The notes beneath the pieces are model-generated. The model did not search any database and was not told the origin of the DNA. It was given only the letters and a program-made list of their open reading frames with translations. The position numbers and the translations under genes are program-made. Positions 21,261-33,152 of a stretch of DNA of 64,000 nucleotides are shown in pieces; the stretch's first letter is position 1, and each line of letters opens with the position of its first letter. Origin of the DNA: Hartmannibacter diazotrophicus (GTDB lineage Bacteria > Pseudomonadota > Alphaproteobacteria > Rhizobiales > Pleomorphomonadaceae); assembly GCF_900231165.1 (NCBI RefSeq), contig NZ_LT960614.1, positions 4,155,501 through 4,219,500 on the forward strand. The letters are read 5' to 3'.

Positions 21261-22253
21261 ATGATATTAAAATTTCGAATTTCTGACGAAAGTGTAAGAA
21301 AAACTTTGAATCCACTCGATCAGATCACACTGAGGCAACTCCGGGCCCTGCAGGCGGTCGTGTCGGAAGGCACGATCTCCGCCGCTGCCGCGCGCCTCGG
21401 ACTGACCGGGCCGGCGATCCACAATCAATTGAAACTGCTTGAAGATTCCGTCGAGTCGGCACTGCTCGTGCGCGAAGGCCACGGACGTGGAACGCCAACG
21501 CCGCAGGGCGCGGCGCTGCTGACGGCCTATGAGGAGGCCCATACGGCTCTGGAACGCGCCGTCCAGACCATCCGGGCGCTCAATGCCGGCAAGATCGGCA
21601 GCGTCACGCTGGGCGTCGTCAGCACCGCCAAATATGTCGCACCCGGCATCGTCGCCCGGCTGAAGTCCGAGATGCCGGATGTCGAAGTCCGGTTGAAGGT
21701 CGCCAACCGCGCCGACACGATCGAGGCGCTGGGAAAAGGGGAATACGATCTTTGCATCATGGGGCGCCCGCCCCAGATGCCCAAGGTCGACGCAACGCCG
21801 CTGGTCGACCATCCGCACGTCATCATCGCCGCCGCCGATCATCCGCTCGCGGACAAGGACACCGTCACCGCGGACGACCTCGGCAAGGAGCTGTTCGTCA
21901 CGCGCGAAACCGGCTCCGGCACGCGCATTCTGGCGGCTCACTATCTGAATGAAATCGGCAACGGGCGGGAATTCCAGACGATCGAGATGACGTCCAACGA
22001 GACGATCAAGCAGGCCGTCCTGAGCGGTTTGGGCATCGCCCTGATCTCGGCCCATACCGTGGCCGAGGAACTTCGCACCGGACGTCTCGTCTCGCTGCCC
22101 TGCGACGGTATGCCGATTATCCGCCGATGGTTTCTCTGCGCGCCGACCGAACGGCCGCCCGGCATGGCGGCGCTGAAGGTCCGGGAGTGGATTTCAGCCA
22201 ATGCCGAAACGATTTTCCCCGCCTTCGACGTCATGAAGCGGGGCCGGGGCTGA
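21261..22253 (+). CDS. cbbR: LysR-family regulator CbbR
   Basis: Transcriptional activator of the divergent cbb operon. The N-terminal winged HTH is visible as LRQLRALQAVVSEGTISAAAARLGLTGPAIHNQLKLLE. The effector domain follows (SVTLGVVSTAKYVAPGIVARL, then TGSGTRILAAHYL and GLGIALISAHTV), as in CbbR proteins that sense RuBP, PEP or NADPH. ATG 21261 gives a 330-residue protein with a longer than usual N-terminus. TTG 21306 would give a more typical length and leave more room for an operator; neither has a strong ribosome-binding site. Location next to cbbF makes the identification firm. Confidence 0.93.
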   Translation: MILKFRISDESVRKTLNPLDQITLRQLRALQAVVSEGTISAAAARLGLTGPAIHNQLKLLEDSVESALLVREGHGRGTPTPQGAALLTAYEEAHTALERAVQTIRALNAGKIGSVTLGVVSTAKYVAPGIVARLKSEMPDVEVRLKVANRADTIEALGKGEYDLCIMGRPPQMPKVDATPLVDHPHVIIAAADHPLADKDTVTADDLGKELFVTRETGSGTRILAAHYLNEIGNGREFQTIEMTSNETIKQAVLSGLGIALISAHTVAEELRTGRLVSLPCDGMPIIRRWFLCAPTERPPGMAALKVREWISANAETIFPAFDVMKRGRG

Positions 22254-22293
22254 ACGCCCCATGGCCAGTGAGGCCCGAACCGGGAAAATGAAA

Positions 22294-22319
22294 CAGCCGC
22301 GGCGTTTCCACCACGGCTG
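22294..22319. terminator. bidirectional hairpin terminator between cbbR and katG
   Basis: CAGCCGCGG (22294-22302) pairs with CCACGGCTG (22311-22319) allowing one wobble, with an 8-base loop. It lies between the convergent 3' ends of cbbR and katG. The U-tract is poor. Confidence 0.55.
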
Positions 22320-22345
22320 CATCCTGTCTCAAGAACCGCTCGCGA

Positions 22346-24930
<2,585 letters not shown>

Positions 24931-27696
24931 TCATGATCGTGTCGCCCCCGCAGTCGTGGCGAGCGGCTCGGCAGAAAGGGACGACGGGAGCAGGTTCCGG
25001 ACGGTCGCATCCTCTCCTGCCGTGGCCTCGTCCCTGCCCGCCCGGCTCTCCTGACGTGCAAGGCTTGCCTGCGCCGCGGCAAGCCGGGCCGCGGGCACGC
25101 GAAACGGTGAGCAGGACACGTAATCGAGCCCGACCTGATCGAAGAAATCAATCGAGGCCGGATCCCCGCCATGCTCGCCGCAGATGCCGAGCTTGATGTC
25201 CGGCCGCCGCTTGCGGGCGCGCAAAATGGCAAGATCGACGAGTTCTCCGATGCCCTCCTGATCGATCGTCACGAAAGGATCGGCCAGGTAAATGCCCTTG
25301 TCCACATAGAGACGCAGGAAGCGTCCGGCATCGTCGCGGCTGATGCCGAGTGCCGTCTGGGTGAGATCGTTGGTCCCGAAGGAGAAGAACTCGGCGGTTT
25401 CGGCAATCTCGCCGGCACGGAGCGCGGCGCGCGGCAATTCGATCATGGTGCCGACCTGATAGACGATCCGGCGCCCTGTCTGCGCCATCACCGTCTCGGC
25501 CGTCGCATCGATCACACCGCGAACCACATCGAATTCCGCCCGCGTGGTGACGAGCGGCACCATGATCTCCGGCACGACCGGCCGGCCTGTCGTCGTCTCG
25601 GCCGCCAGTGCGCCTTCGAAGACGGCCCGTGCCTGCATTTCCGCGATTTCCGGAAAGGCGATGGCCAGGCGGCAGCCGCGAAATCCGAGCATCGGATTGT
25701 GTTCGCCAAGCTCCAGGGCCCGGGCCCTCAGCCGTTCGACCGGCATTTCCATCGCGGCGGCAAGCGCCTCGATCTCTGCCTCGCCATGAGGCAGGAACTC
25801 GTGCAGCGGCGGATCGAGAAGCCGGATCGTGACGGGAAGCCCGTCCATGATCTCGAACAACTGCTGAAAATCGGACCGCTGCATCTCCAGCAGCCTGGCA
25901 AGCGCAGCCCGGCGCCCGGTCTCGTCATCGGCAAGAATCATGGCCCGGACGCTTGCGATGCGCGCCTCGTCGAAGAACATGTGCTCGGTGCGGCAAAGTC
26001 CGATCCCTTCGGCGCCGAAGGCGCGCGCCTGCCGGGCATCCTCGGGCGTTTCGGCGTTGGCCCGGACCTTCATGCGCCGGACGGCATCGGCCCATTGCAT
26101 CAGCGTCGCGAAATCCTCCGAGAGCACGGGCTGGCGCATTGCCACCTTGCCCGCATAGACCCGGCCGGACGATCCGTCGATCGTGATTGTCTCGCCGCGA
26201 AGGAAAACCCTTCCGCCCACCGTCATCCGGCCGGCCTTGGCATCGATCTCAAGGCCGCTGGCGCCGGAAACGCAGGTCTTGCCCCAGCCGCGCGCGACGA
26301 CGGCCGCGTGCGAGGTCATCCCGCCGAGCCTTGTGAGGATGCCGTTGGCGGCAAGCATGCCCTTGATGTCTTCCGGGCTCGTCTCCTGCCGCACCAGGAT
26401 GACGTCCCGACCGGCCATCCGCGCGACCTCGGCCTCTTCGGCGCTGAAGGCGATCTCGCCGCAGGCAGCACCGGGCGAAGCAGGAAGGCCGCGCGCCACC
26501 TCGATTTTCTCGGCCGCCGGATCGATGGAGGGATGCAGCAATTGGTCGAGCGAGGCCGGCTCGATACGGCGAACGGCGTCCGCGCGGCTGATCAGGCCCT
26601 CTCTGGCCATTTCGACCGCGATACGGACGGCGGCATGGGTGGTGCGCTTGCCCGAACGCGTCTGCAGCATCCAGAGCTTGCCGTCCTCGACCGTGAACTC
26701 GATGTCCTGCATGTCGCGGTAGTGCTGCTCCAGCCGCGTCGAAATGGCGGACAATTCCCGGAAGGCGTCCGGCATGACCGCTTCCATCGTGGATGGATCG
26801 GAAGCAGTCGCGGTCAGCGGCTGCGGTGTACGGATTCCCGCGACGACATCCTCGCCCTGGGCATTGACGAGATACTCGCCGAAGAAGGCATTCTCGCCGG
26901 TCGAGGGATTGCGGGTGAAGGCAACCCCGGTCGCCGACGTCTCGCCCCGGTTGCCGAAGACCATGGCCTGGACGTTGACCGCCGTTCCCCAGCTTGCCGG
27001 AATGCCGTGCAGGCTGCGATAGGTGATCGCCCGCTCGTTCATCCAGGACGAAAAGACGGCGCCGATCGCGCCCCAGAGCTGCTCCATCGGATCGTCGGGA
27101 AATGGACGGTGCAGGACATCGAGCACATGGCTCTTGTAGGCCGCGATGACGGCAAGCCAGTCTTCTGCGCGCAGATCCGTGTCGGCAAGGCGGCCGAGCC
27201 TCGTCTTGCAGTCGTGCAGGATGTCCTCGAAGGCGCCATGCTCCAGCCCGAGCACGACCTCCGCATACATGGAGATGAAGCGGCGATAGCTGTCATAGGC
27301 AAAGCGTGCGTCGCCGCTCGCGCGGGCCACCGCCTCGACCGCGATGTCGTTGAGGCCGAGGTTGAGCACGGTGTCCATCATCCCCGGCATTGAGGCGCGG
27401 GCGCCGGACCGGACCGAGACGAGCAGCGGATCGTCCGGATCGCCGAAGGACTTGCCGACGATGCTGCCTGTCTCGGCGAGCGCCTTGGCGACATCCTGCC
27501 GCAGCCCGTCCGGGAAGCGGCAATCGTGCTCATAAAAATGCGTGCAGACCGCCGTCGAGATCGTGAAGCCGGGCGGGACGGGAAGCCCGATGGCGGACAT
27601 TTCGGCAAGATTCGCCCCCTTGCCACCCAGAAGATCGCGCATGTCGCGCGTGCCTTCCGCCATCCCGTTGCCGAAACGATAGACCCACTTCGTCAC
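24931..27696 (-). CDS. ppdK: pyruvate, phosphate dikinase
   Basis: Interconverts pyruvate + ATP + Pi with phosphoenolpyruvate + AMP + PPi. The 921-residue three-domain protein has the N-terminal nucleotide domain (GGKGANLAEM, SVRSGARASMPGMMDT), the phosphohistidine swivelling domain GGMTSHAAVVARGWGK, and the C-terminal PEP-utilising barrel with RTEHMFF, NPMLGFRGCRL, FFSFGTNDLTQ and ICGEHGGDP. It uses GTG as start (27696). In this neighbourhood it could return pyruvate from C3 substrates to gluconeogenesis. The tail after residue about 880 is low-complexity and longer than usual. It appears to be a separate transcription unit from adh, since a strong hairpin lies between them. Confidence 0.97.
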   Translation of the reverse strand: MTKWVYRFGNGMAEGTRDMRDLLGGKGANLAEMSAIGLPVPPGFTISTAVCTHFYEHDCRFPDGLRQDVAKALAETGSIVGKSFGDPDDPLLVSVRSGARASMPGMMDTVLNLGLNDIAVEAVARASGDARFAYDSYRRFISMYAEVVLGLEHGAFEDILHDCKTRLGRLADTDLRAEDWLAVIAAYKSHVLDVLHRPFPDDPMEQLWGAIGAVFSSWMNERAITYRSLHGIPASWGTAVNVQAMVFGNRGETSATGVAFTRNPSTGENAFFGEYLVNAQGEDVVAGIRTPQPLTATASDPSTMEAVMPDAFRELSAISTRLEQHYRDMQDIEFTVEDGKLWMLQTRSGKRTTHAAVRIAVEMAREGLISRADAVRRIEPASLDQLLHPSIDPAAEKIEVARGLPASPGAACGEIAFSAEEAEVARMAGRDVILVRQETSPEDIKGMLAANGILTRLGGMTSHAAVVARGWGKTCVSGASGLEIDAKAGRMTVGGRVFLRGETITIDGSSGRVYAGKVAMRQPVLSEDFATLMQWADAVRRMKVRANAETPEDARQARAFGAEGIGLCRTEHMFFDEARIASVRAMILADDETGRRAALARLLEMQRSDFQQLFEIMDGLPVTIRLLDPPLHEFLPHGEAEIEALAAAMEMPVERLRARALELGEHNPMLGFRGCRLAIAFPEIAEMQARAVFEGALAAETTTGRPVVPEIMVPLVTTRAEFDVVRGVIDATAETVMAQTGRRIVYQVGTMIELPRAALRAGEIAETAEFFSFGTNDLTQTALGISRDDAGRFLRLYVDKGIYLADPFVTIDQEGIGELVDLAILRARKRRPDIKLGICGEHGGDPASIDFFDQVGLDYVSCSPFRVPAARLAAAQASLARQESRAGRDEATAGEDATVRNLLPSSLSAEPLATTAGATRS

Positions 27697-27729
27697 AGAA
27701 CACCTATCAGGACCTGAAAACTCGGGAAG

Positions 27730-27760
27730 CTGGGCCGGAGGGCAGTCCCCTCCGGCCCAG
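27730..27760 (-). terminator. hairpin terminator after the monooxygenase-adh operon
   Basis: A perfect 13-bp stem (27730-27742 with 27748-27760) with 5-base loop lies about 70 bases past the adh stop; a short T-run (AGTTTTC) follows on the minus strand. It likely ends the mim operon before ppdK. Confidence 0.75.
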
Positions 27761-27832
27761 ACACCTGGAAACGCGGCGGCCAGAAGTTCATGATCTGCCG
27801 TAGGTTTCCTTGTTGCGCTGGACCAGACCGCG

Positions 27833-28876
27833 CTACGGCACGATGACCCCGCGCCCGGTAAAGCGCCGGTGCTTGAAGTCGTCGATCGCGGTGTTGATGT
27901 TGGCGAGATTGTACTCGGTGTAGTGCATCTTCACCTTGCCGTCGGCGTTGAGCTCCATCAGTTCGACGAGTTCGGTGTAGTTGCCGACCAGACTGCCACC
28001 GATATTGATCTCTTCGATGACAAGATGGACCGTCGGCACCTCGATCTTGCCGCCATAGCCGACGACGAACATCTGCCCGCCCTTGCGAGCCATCTTCCAG
28101 CAGATGTTTTCCACGCCCAGTTCGCCGACGAAGTCGATGACCACATGCGCGCCGCCGCCGGTGATCTCCTTGACCTCCTCGATGACATTCGGGCCGCCGT
28201 CGAGGACGAAGTCCGCGCCGAGATCCTTGGCAAGCTTCTGCGCCGCGGGTTCCCGGTCGACGGCGATGATCCGGCAGCCGGAGATGGCGTGCAGCGATTG
28301 GAGCGCGATATGACCGAGGCCGCCGATGCCGACCAGCACGCAATAGGAGCCGGGGCGCAACAGGCGGGCGGCCCGCTTGGCAGCCCGATAGGCCGTGATG
28401 CCGGCATCCGCGAGCGGCGCGACCTCGATGGGCATGATGCCCTTCTTCAGCTTGATGAGCGACCGCTCGCTGGTGACGAAATACTCGGCAAAGCCGCCGT
28501 TCATGCCGAGACCGGGAAAGGCGCCGTTGTCGCAGTACATGTCCTCGCCATGGCGGCAATTGAGGCAGACGCCGCAAGAGCGGAAGGGATGGCAGATGAC
28601 GGCATCGCCTGGCTTCACCGACTTGACGCTGCTGCCGACATCCTCGACCCAGCCGGCGTTCTCGTGTCCCATGATGTAGGGCAGCAGCGTGCCGTTCGGA
28701 TCCATCGTTGGCTTCCAGACGCCTTCGATGATGTGAAGATCGGTGCGGCAAAGGCCCGCCGCGCCGACCCGGACGATCACCTCGTCCGGCGCCGTGATCT
28801 CGGGCACCCTGACGTCCTCGATCTTGAGGTTCACGTTCACGGCGGGGTCGTATTCATAGAGCATGGCCGCTTTCAT
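27833..28876 (-). CDS. adh: zinc-dependent NAD(P) alcohol dehydrogenase
   Basis: A 347-residue medium-chain dehydrogenase, probably oxidising the alcohol made by the upstream monooxygenase (for example 2-propanol to acetone). Catalytic zinc ligands are in GLCRTDLH and GHENAGWVEDVG. The structural zinc segment CGVCLNCRHGEDMYC holds four cysteines, and the Rossmann motif is GIGGLGHIALQ. GGGAGG lies upstream of ATG 28876. It is last in the operon, 59 bases after groEL. In mycobacterial mimABCD clusters an alcohol dehydrogenase occupies an equivalent place, which supports this role; substrate preference is inferred. Confidence 0.92.
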   Translation of the reverse strand: MKAAMLYEYDPAVNVNLKIEDVRVPEITAPDEVIVRVGAAGLCRTDLHIIEGVWKPTMDPNGTLLPYIMGHENAGWVEDVGSSVKSVKPGDAVICHPFRSCGVCLNCRHGEDMYCDNGAFPGLGMNGGFAEYFVTSERSLIKLKKGIMPIEVAPLADAGITAYRAAKRAARLLRPGSYCVLVGIGGLGHIALQSLHAISGCRIIAVDREPAAQKLAKDLGADFVLDGGPNVIEEVKEITGGGAHVVIDFVGELGVENICWKMARKGGQMFVVGYGGKIEVPTVHLVIEEINIGGSLVGNYTELVELMELNADGKVKMHYTEYNLANINTAIDDFKHRRFTGRGVIVP

Positions 28877-28935
28877 GGCCGCCTCCCTTCACGTCTTGTG
28901 GTCTTCTTCAATGGATTGCACCGCACCGCCGGACC

Positions 28936-30567
28936 TCAGGCCCGGCCGAGCAGCTCCGCGCCGCCGCCAAGCGCCGCCCCTGCGGTCGGATCGAAATGTT
29001 CGGGCAGATCGCCGACGAGGGTCTCGGTGGTCATGATGAGCGTCGCGACCGACGCCGCGTTCCTGAGCGCGGAGATCGTCACGCGAACAGGATCAATAAT
29101 GCCTGCCTCATACATGTTGACAAAGGTGCCGCTCGCCGCGTCGAAGCCGTAGCCGCCGTTGACGCGGCTCACCTCGGTGACGATCGTGTCGGCGTCCTGG
29201 CCGGCGTTGGTGGCGATCCGCCACAGCGGACGCGTCAGCACCGAGCGCACGAGACCGACACCCTCGCGGACATCGCCCTCGACCGTCCCCTCCAGCGCGG
29301 CGAGGACAGGCCCCATCTGGGCGAGCGCCGAGCCGCCGCCGGCAACAACCCCCTCCTCGAAGGCCGCGCGGACGGCACTCAAGGAATCCTCGATAAGCTG
29401 GATGGTGCGCTTCTGCTCCACGGGGGTGACGCCGCCGGCATAGAGCACCGCCGTCCCGCCCGAGAGTTTGGCAAGGCGCTCGCGCAGCTTGTCCTGCTCG
29501 ATATTCGGCGGCGCCGCCTCATACTGGCGCTGGACCTGGGCCCGGCGCGCGACGATCGCGTTCCGGTCGCCTTCGCCGCCGACGACGGTCGTATAGCTGG
29601 CGCTCGTGCGCACCCGCTCGGCCCCGCCAAGATCGTCCGCCGTCACCGCTTCCAGCGCCCCGCCGAGGTCGCGCGCGATGACGCGGCCGCCGGTGAGAAT
29701 GGCGAGATCCTCCATCATCGCCTTGCGCCAATGGCCGTATTCCGGCGGATGGATCACGAGGTAGCGGCCGGGGCCCTCCTTGCCGAGCAGCGTGACCACC
29801 ACTTCGGGCGACACCTCTTCGGCGATGATCAGCAGCGGCCGTCCGGCCTTGGCCGCGATCGCGCGGGCGGTATCGAGCGAGGCCGGGTCCTTGATCTTCA
29901 GGTCCGTCATCAGGATCAGGGGGCGCTCAAGAACAGCTTCCATCTTCTCCTGGTCGGTCACCATGTGGTGGGAGAGATAACCGCGGTCGAAGGACATGCC
30001 CTCGACCACATCCAGCCACGTCTCGGTGGTGACGCTGAAGTCGGTCGAGATCACGCCCTCGGCGCCGACGCTCTCGAAGGCATCGGCGACAAGCGCACCG
30101 AGCTTCGGGTCGGTCGCGGCGATATTGGCGACGGCCCGGAGCATGCCATTGCCCTGGGTTGCCCGCGCCGACAGCGACAGGGCCTTGGTGACCTCCTCGA
30201 CGGCAAGATTGATGCCCTTGCACAGGTCGACGGCCTTGCTGCCGCGATCGGCCGCCGTGACTCCACTCTGGATCAGGGCGTTGGCAAGGACGATCGCGGT
30301 CGTCGTCCCGTCGCCGGCAATCTCGTTGGTCTGCATGGAGACCTCGCGGACGACCTGCGCCCCCATGTTTTCGAAGCGGTCCGACAGTTCGATCTCGCTG
30401 GCGATGCTGACACCGTCACGCGTGATCATCGGCGTGCCGATCGGCCTGTCGATCATGGCATTGAGGCCCTTCGGACCGAGCGTCGGCTCGACGGCGGCCG
30501 CAAGCTGGGCGACGCCCCGCGCCAGGGCTTTGCGGGCCGCGGAATTGTGAAGCAGCAATTTGGACAT
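28936..30567 (-). CDS. GroEL-type chaperonin dedicated to the monooxygenase (MimG/PrmG-like)
   Basis: A 543-residue group I chaperonin. It keeps TLGPKGLN, the ATPase loop AGDGTTTAIVLANA, and GGGSALAQM. It differs from housekeeping GroEL at the N-terminus (MSKLLLHNSAARKAL) and lacks the C-terminal Gly-Gly-Met tail, ending GGGAELLGRA. No groES accompanies it. Chaperonins of this kind are required for folding of the hydroxylase large subunit in mycobacterial mim clusters, so the same function is inferred here. AGGAG precedes ATG 30567. A small hairpin lies in the upstream gap. Confidence 0.93.
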   Translation of the reverse strand: MSKLLLHNSAARKALARGVAQLAAAVEPTLGPKGLNAMIDRPIGTPMITRDGVSIASEIELSDRFENMGAQVVREVSMQTNEIAGDGTTTAIVLANALIQSGVTAADRGSKAVDLCKGINLAVEEVTKALSLSARATQGNGMLRAVANIAATDPKLGALVADAFESVGAEGVISTDFSVTTETWLDVVEGMSFDRGYLSHHMVTDQEKMEAVLERPLILMTDLKIKDPASLDTARAIAAKAGRPLLIIAEEVSPEVVVTLLGKEGPGRYLVIHPPEYGHWRKAMMEDLAILTGGRVIARDLGGALEAVTADDLGGAERVRTSASYTTVVGGEGDRNAIVARRAQVQRQYEAAPPNIEQDKLRERLAKLSGGTAVLYAGGVTPVEQKRTIQLIEDSLSAVRAAFEEGVVAGGGSALAQMGPVLAALEGTVEGDVREGVGLVRSVLTRPLWRIATNAGQDADTIVTEVSRVNGGYGFDAASGTFVNMYEAGIIDPVRVTISALRNAASVATLIMTTETLVGDLPEHFDPTAGAALGGGAELLGRA

Positions 30568-30627
30568 GAGATTCCTCCCGCGCCGCGACTGCGGCGCGCC
30601 ACCCTGTTGTTCTGTTGTTGTCGAAAG

Positions 30628-30652
30628 GGTCCGCCGGCCAGGCCGGCGAACC
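30628..30652 (-). other. hairpin between the DUF59 gene and groEL
   Basis: CGCCGGC-CAG-GCCGGCG with flanking GGT/ACC pairs gives a compact GC-rich hairpin in the gap. It is one of several intergenic hairpins in this operon and may stabilise mRNA ends. Confidence 0.4.
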
Positions 30653-30672
30653 GTCGTGCTAGCCTTCGGACG

Positions 30673-31494
30673 TCACCGCCCTGATCCCGCGCCGAGCGTC
30701 TCGCACGGCTGTCGCGGCGGGACGCGATCGAGAATGAAGTCGACGAGCGTCGGTTCGCCGTCGACCATCTCCATCTCCTTGTAGCGGGCGGACTTGAGCC
30801 CCCGGCAAAGCGCGCCGCTGAACTCCATGTTCACCCTGAGCCGGCGCAACTCGGAGAGATAGTCGTTGAGACCGTCCGCCGGGATGCTCTGCCCCTCCCA
30901 GGTCGGAAAGGCGGGGTCGCTCGGGTCAAGCTCGGCCCATCGGGAAAGAAGGGCGCTGCGATAGCGCGGCTTCTGGCTCGATGCTTCGCTGTCGCCCAGC
31001 GGAACGGCATCAAGGGTCCCGACGTCCATGCCGACGATCTCCTCGTCGGTGAAGCCCTCCAGCCGCAGTCCGCGCAGCACCGCCTCCTGGCGGCGCTTGT
31101 AGGCCTTCATCGCGAAGGTCGCGCGCAACTCGTCCAGTCCCTGATCCCCGGCAAGCTCCCCGAAGATGTCCTCGAAGGGCTTGCCTGCGGCGAGCCCCTC
31201 GTTGACCTCCTCGGCGAACATGTGGTCGTGCAGTTCGATGCTGAACGCCGGCGACCACGACAGTCCCCCGAGTGCCCGGCGAAGATCGTCGAGCATCAGG
31301 AAGGCGAAGTTCGGCGAACACCAGTAGGTCGGCAGCCGGAAGTCGACCTGGATGTTGCCCTGCCCGTCGACAACGGCCCGCTCGACGAACCCCATCGACG
31401 TGACCGACTCGTCGAGTTCGGGGTCGTTGACGCTATCGAGCGCGCGCCACATCTCGGCTTCCAGCCTTTGATGGTCTCTCGTCGACATCGTCAT
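30673..31494 (-). CDS. DUF59/MIP18-family iron-sulfur assembly-like protein of the monooxygenase operon
   Basis: A 273-residue protein whose N-terminal 100 residues resemble the MIP18/DUF59 metal-sulfur assembly domain: WRALDSVNDPELDESVTSMGF, then VDFRLPTYWCSPNFAFLMLDD with the conserved Cys. The longer helical C-terminal part has no assignable family. A homologous gene sits in actinobacterial propane monooxygenase clusters. A role in maturation of the diiron or 2Fe-2S centres is a reasonable inference but unproven. ATG 31494 follows GGAG with good spacing and lies 4 bases after the amidohydrolase stop, so the two are coupled. Confidence 0.75.
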   Translation of the reverse strand: MTMSTRDHQRLEAEMWRALDSVNDPELDESVTSMGFVERAVVDGQGNIQVDFRLPTYWCSPNFAFLMLDDLRRALGGLSWSPAFSIELHDHMFAEEVNEGLAAGKPFEDIFGELAGDQGLDELRATFAMKAYKRRQEAVLRGLRLEGFTDEEIVGMDVGTLDAVPLGDSEASSQKPRYRSALLSRWAELDPSDPAFPTWEGQSIPADGLNDYLSELRRLRVNMEFSGALCRGLKSARYKEMEMVDGEPTLVDFILDRVPPRQPCETLGAGSGR

Positions 31495-31498
31495 GGCC

Positions 31499-32521
31499 TC
31501 ACTCCGCCGCGACGGCGACCGGGTCGCTGGCCAGTGCCTTCTTGCGGGCGGCGACATCGATGCCATAGAGGGCGGCCGCGTTGAGGCCGAGGATCTTCTC
31601 CTTGATCTCCGGCGTGAGATCCACGCCCCGCTCCTGCTTGATGTCTTCGGGCAGTTCGAAGGCCCAGAACTTCTCGACCAGCCAGCGCGGCGTCCAGATC
31701 GCATAGTCGGAGCCAAAAAGGATCTTGTCCGGCCCGACCCAGAACAGCAGCTCGGCGATCATCTCGGCGAAATAGCGCGGTCGCGAATGGATGAAAGGCA
31801 AGGCGACGGCAAGGCCGCCGTAGACATTGGTCTCCTGGACCGCGATCCAGCAGAAGTCGTCGAGACGCGGCAGGCCGACATGCTCCACGATCCAGTTGAG
31901 GTTCGGGAAGTCCGTCGCGGCATAGTCCACGTCATGGACGTCGAAGGCGTCCTTGTTGAGGGGGATGATCGTCGGCCCCTTGTGGACGTGGACATTCTTG
32001 ATGCCCAGCTTGTCGCAGAGCTCGAAGCACTTGTAGGCGTCGGGGTCGTTCAGCTTCCAACCCTTGGAGGCCCCGTTCCACTCGGCGGTGTACATCTTCA
32101 CGCCGGTGATGTTGTAGGTCTCCTTCATCTCGTGGATCCACTCCAGCGCCTTCTCGCCGTCGCGCGGATCGAAGGCACCGTTGACGATGAAGCGGTCGGG
32201 ATGGCGGGAGGCAAGGTCATGCGACCGCTTCACGCAGCCAAAGCCCGTCTTGTAGAAGTCGCCGAGCACCGTCGTCTGGATGATGGCGACGTCGTCCGGT
32301 CCGTCGACAAAGAGATCCCGGTAGAGATCGTCGGCCGAATACTTCTCGAACTTCTCCTTCGGCCAGAGCTCTTCCTTGGGGCTGAGGTTGGCGTGGTAGG
32401 CATAGAAGCAGTCGATGAACTGCTTGCCGTGGATGTTTTTCTGGTTCGCCGGGCTGCCGTCCCAGAAGTGGGTGTGGCCATCGACGATGAAGATTTCCTT
32501 GCCTTCCGGTGTCACGAACAT
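31499..32521 (-). CDS. amidohydrolase-family protein of the monooxygenase operon
   Basis: A 340-residue TIM-barrel metal hydrolase (amidohydrolase 2/ACMSD-like). It has the N-terminal DGHTHFWDG metal motif, HVHKGPT, WIVEHVGLPRLDDF and LFGSDYAIWTPRW near the C-terminus with the conserved Asp. Homologues are routine members of mimABCD/prmABCD clusters, where their exact role is not settled; they affect hydroxylase maturation or act on an intermediate. It is cytoplasmic with no signal. An imperfect hairpin lies in the gap before it. Confidence 0.85.
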   Translation of the reverse strand: MFVTPEGKEIFIVDGHTHFWDGSPANQKNIHGKQFIDCFYAYHANLSPKEELWPKEKFEKYSADDLYRDLFVDGPDDVAIIQTTVLGDFYKTGFGCVKRSHDLASRHPDRFIVNGAFDPRDGEKALEWIHEMKETYNITGVKMYTAEWNGASKGWKLNDPDAYKCFELCDKLGIKNVHVHKGPTIIPLNKDAFDVHDVDYAATDFPNLNWIVEHVGLPRLDDFCWIAVQETNVYGGLAVALPFIHSRPRYFAEMIAELLFWVGPDKILFGSDYAIWTPRWLVEKFWAFELPEDIKQERGVDLTPEIKEKILGLNAAALYGIDVAARKKALASDPVAVAAE

Positions 32522-32600
32522 CTTGGGTCCTCCCCTTGTCTCAAGGGTCTGTTTCGAGGGTATTTTCGGGGGCGCCCTTCATCGGCGCCTTTCTCGTGAG

Positions 32601-32630
32601 GCCGCTCGCCGGACCTTGCCGGCGGGCGGC
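32601..32630 (-). other. hairpin between the coupling-protein gene and the amidohydrolase gene
   Basis: GCCGCTCGCCGG (32601-32612) pairs with CCGGCGGGCGGC (32619-32630) except for one position, with a 6-base loop. Confidence 0.4.
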
Positions 32631-32646
32631 CGATCGCGCGGCGAGG

Positions 32647-33015
32647 TCAGATGTATTCCATGACCTCGTCCATGTTCCCGAACAGGATCACGGTGTTGTC
32701 GTCGACGCGGACCATGCGGCCGTAGTGGGTGGAGGTGTTGACCTCGAACATCTCCGCGGTCATCTCGCGGCCGAGATATTCGCTGATCGCGTCCATCTCG
32801 AAGATCAGCTTGCCGTGGCCGTCGATGCGGATCAGCGCAGGCTGGTAGGTGACGGTGACGCCCTCCTTGCGGGACATGAATTCCGCGATGGCGCGCGCCT
32901 CGACGGAGTCGCTCATGGTGACCCCGCACTGATCGGAAATGGTCTGTTCGAAGGTGATGTCCTTCATCGACTTGAAGATGTTCGCGTGACTGGAATCGCG
33001 AGCGGCAGTGGACAT
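32647..33015 (-). CDS. mimD: monooxygenase coupling/effector protein (MimD/PrmD, MmoB family)
   Basis: A 122-residue cofactor-free effector protein that binds the hydroxylase and couples electron transfer to substrate oxidation. The MmoB/DmpM family pattern is visible as FEQTISDQCGVTMSDSVEARAIAEFMSRKEGV, then the strand-rich RIDGHGKLIFEMDAISEYLGREMTAEMFEV. AGGAG lies 9 bases before ATG 33015, which is chosen over longer in-frame starts. Position after the beta subunit gene is conserved in this monooxygenase class. Confidence 0.9.
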   Translation of the reverse strand: MSTAARDSSHANIFKSMKDITFEQTISDQCGVTMSDSVEARAIAEFMSRKEGVTVTYQPALIRIDGHGKLIFEMDAISEYLGREMTAEMFEVNTSTHYGRMVRVDDNTVILFGNMDEVMEYI

Positions 33016-33071
33016 GATTTCAACTCCTGGAATGAGCGAGAGGGTCTGACTGCGTTCCCCGAAGCTCCGCG

Positions 33072-33129
33072 CCCGTCCGGGCCGCCATGGCCGGACTGTG
33101 GAGGCCGGCTTCCGGCCGGCCCGGACGGG
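33072..33129 (-). other. long hairpin between hydroxylase beta and coupling-protein genes
   Basis: A perfect 13-bp repeat (CCCGTCCGGGCCG 33072-33084 with its complement at 33117-33129) encloses a second small hairpin GGCCGG-CTT-CCGGCC. Confidence 0.5.
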
Positions 33130-33152
33130 ACTTGGACGCCTCGGGAGGAGGA

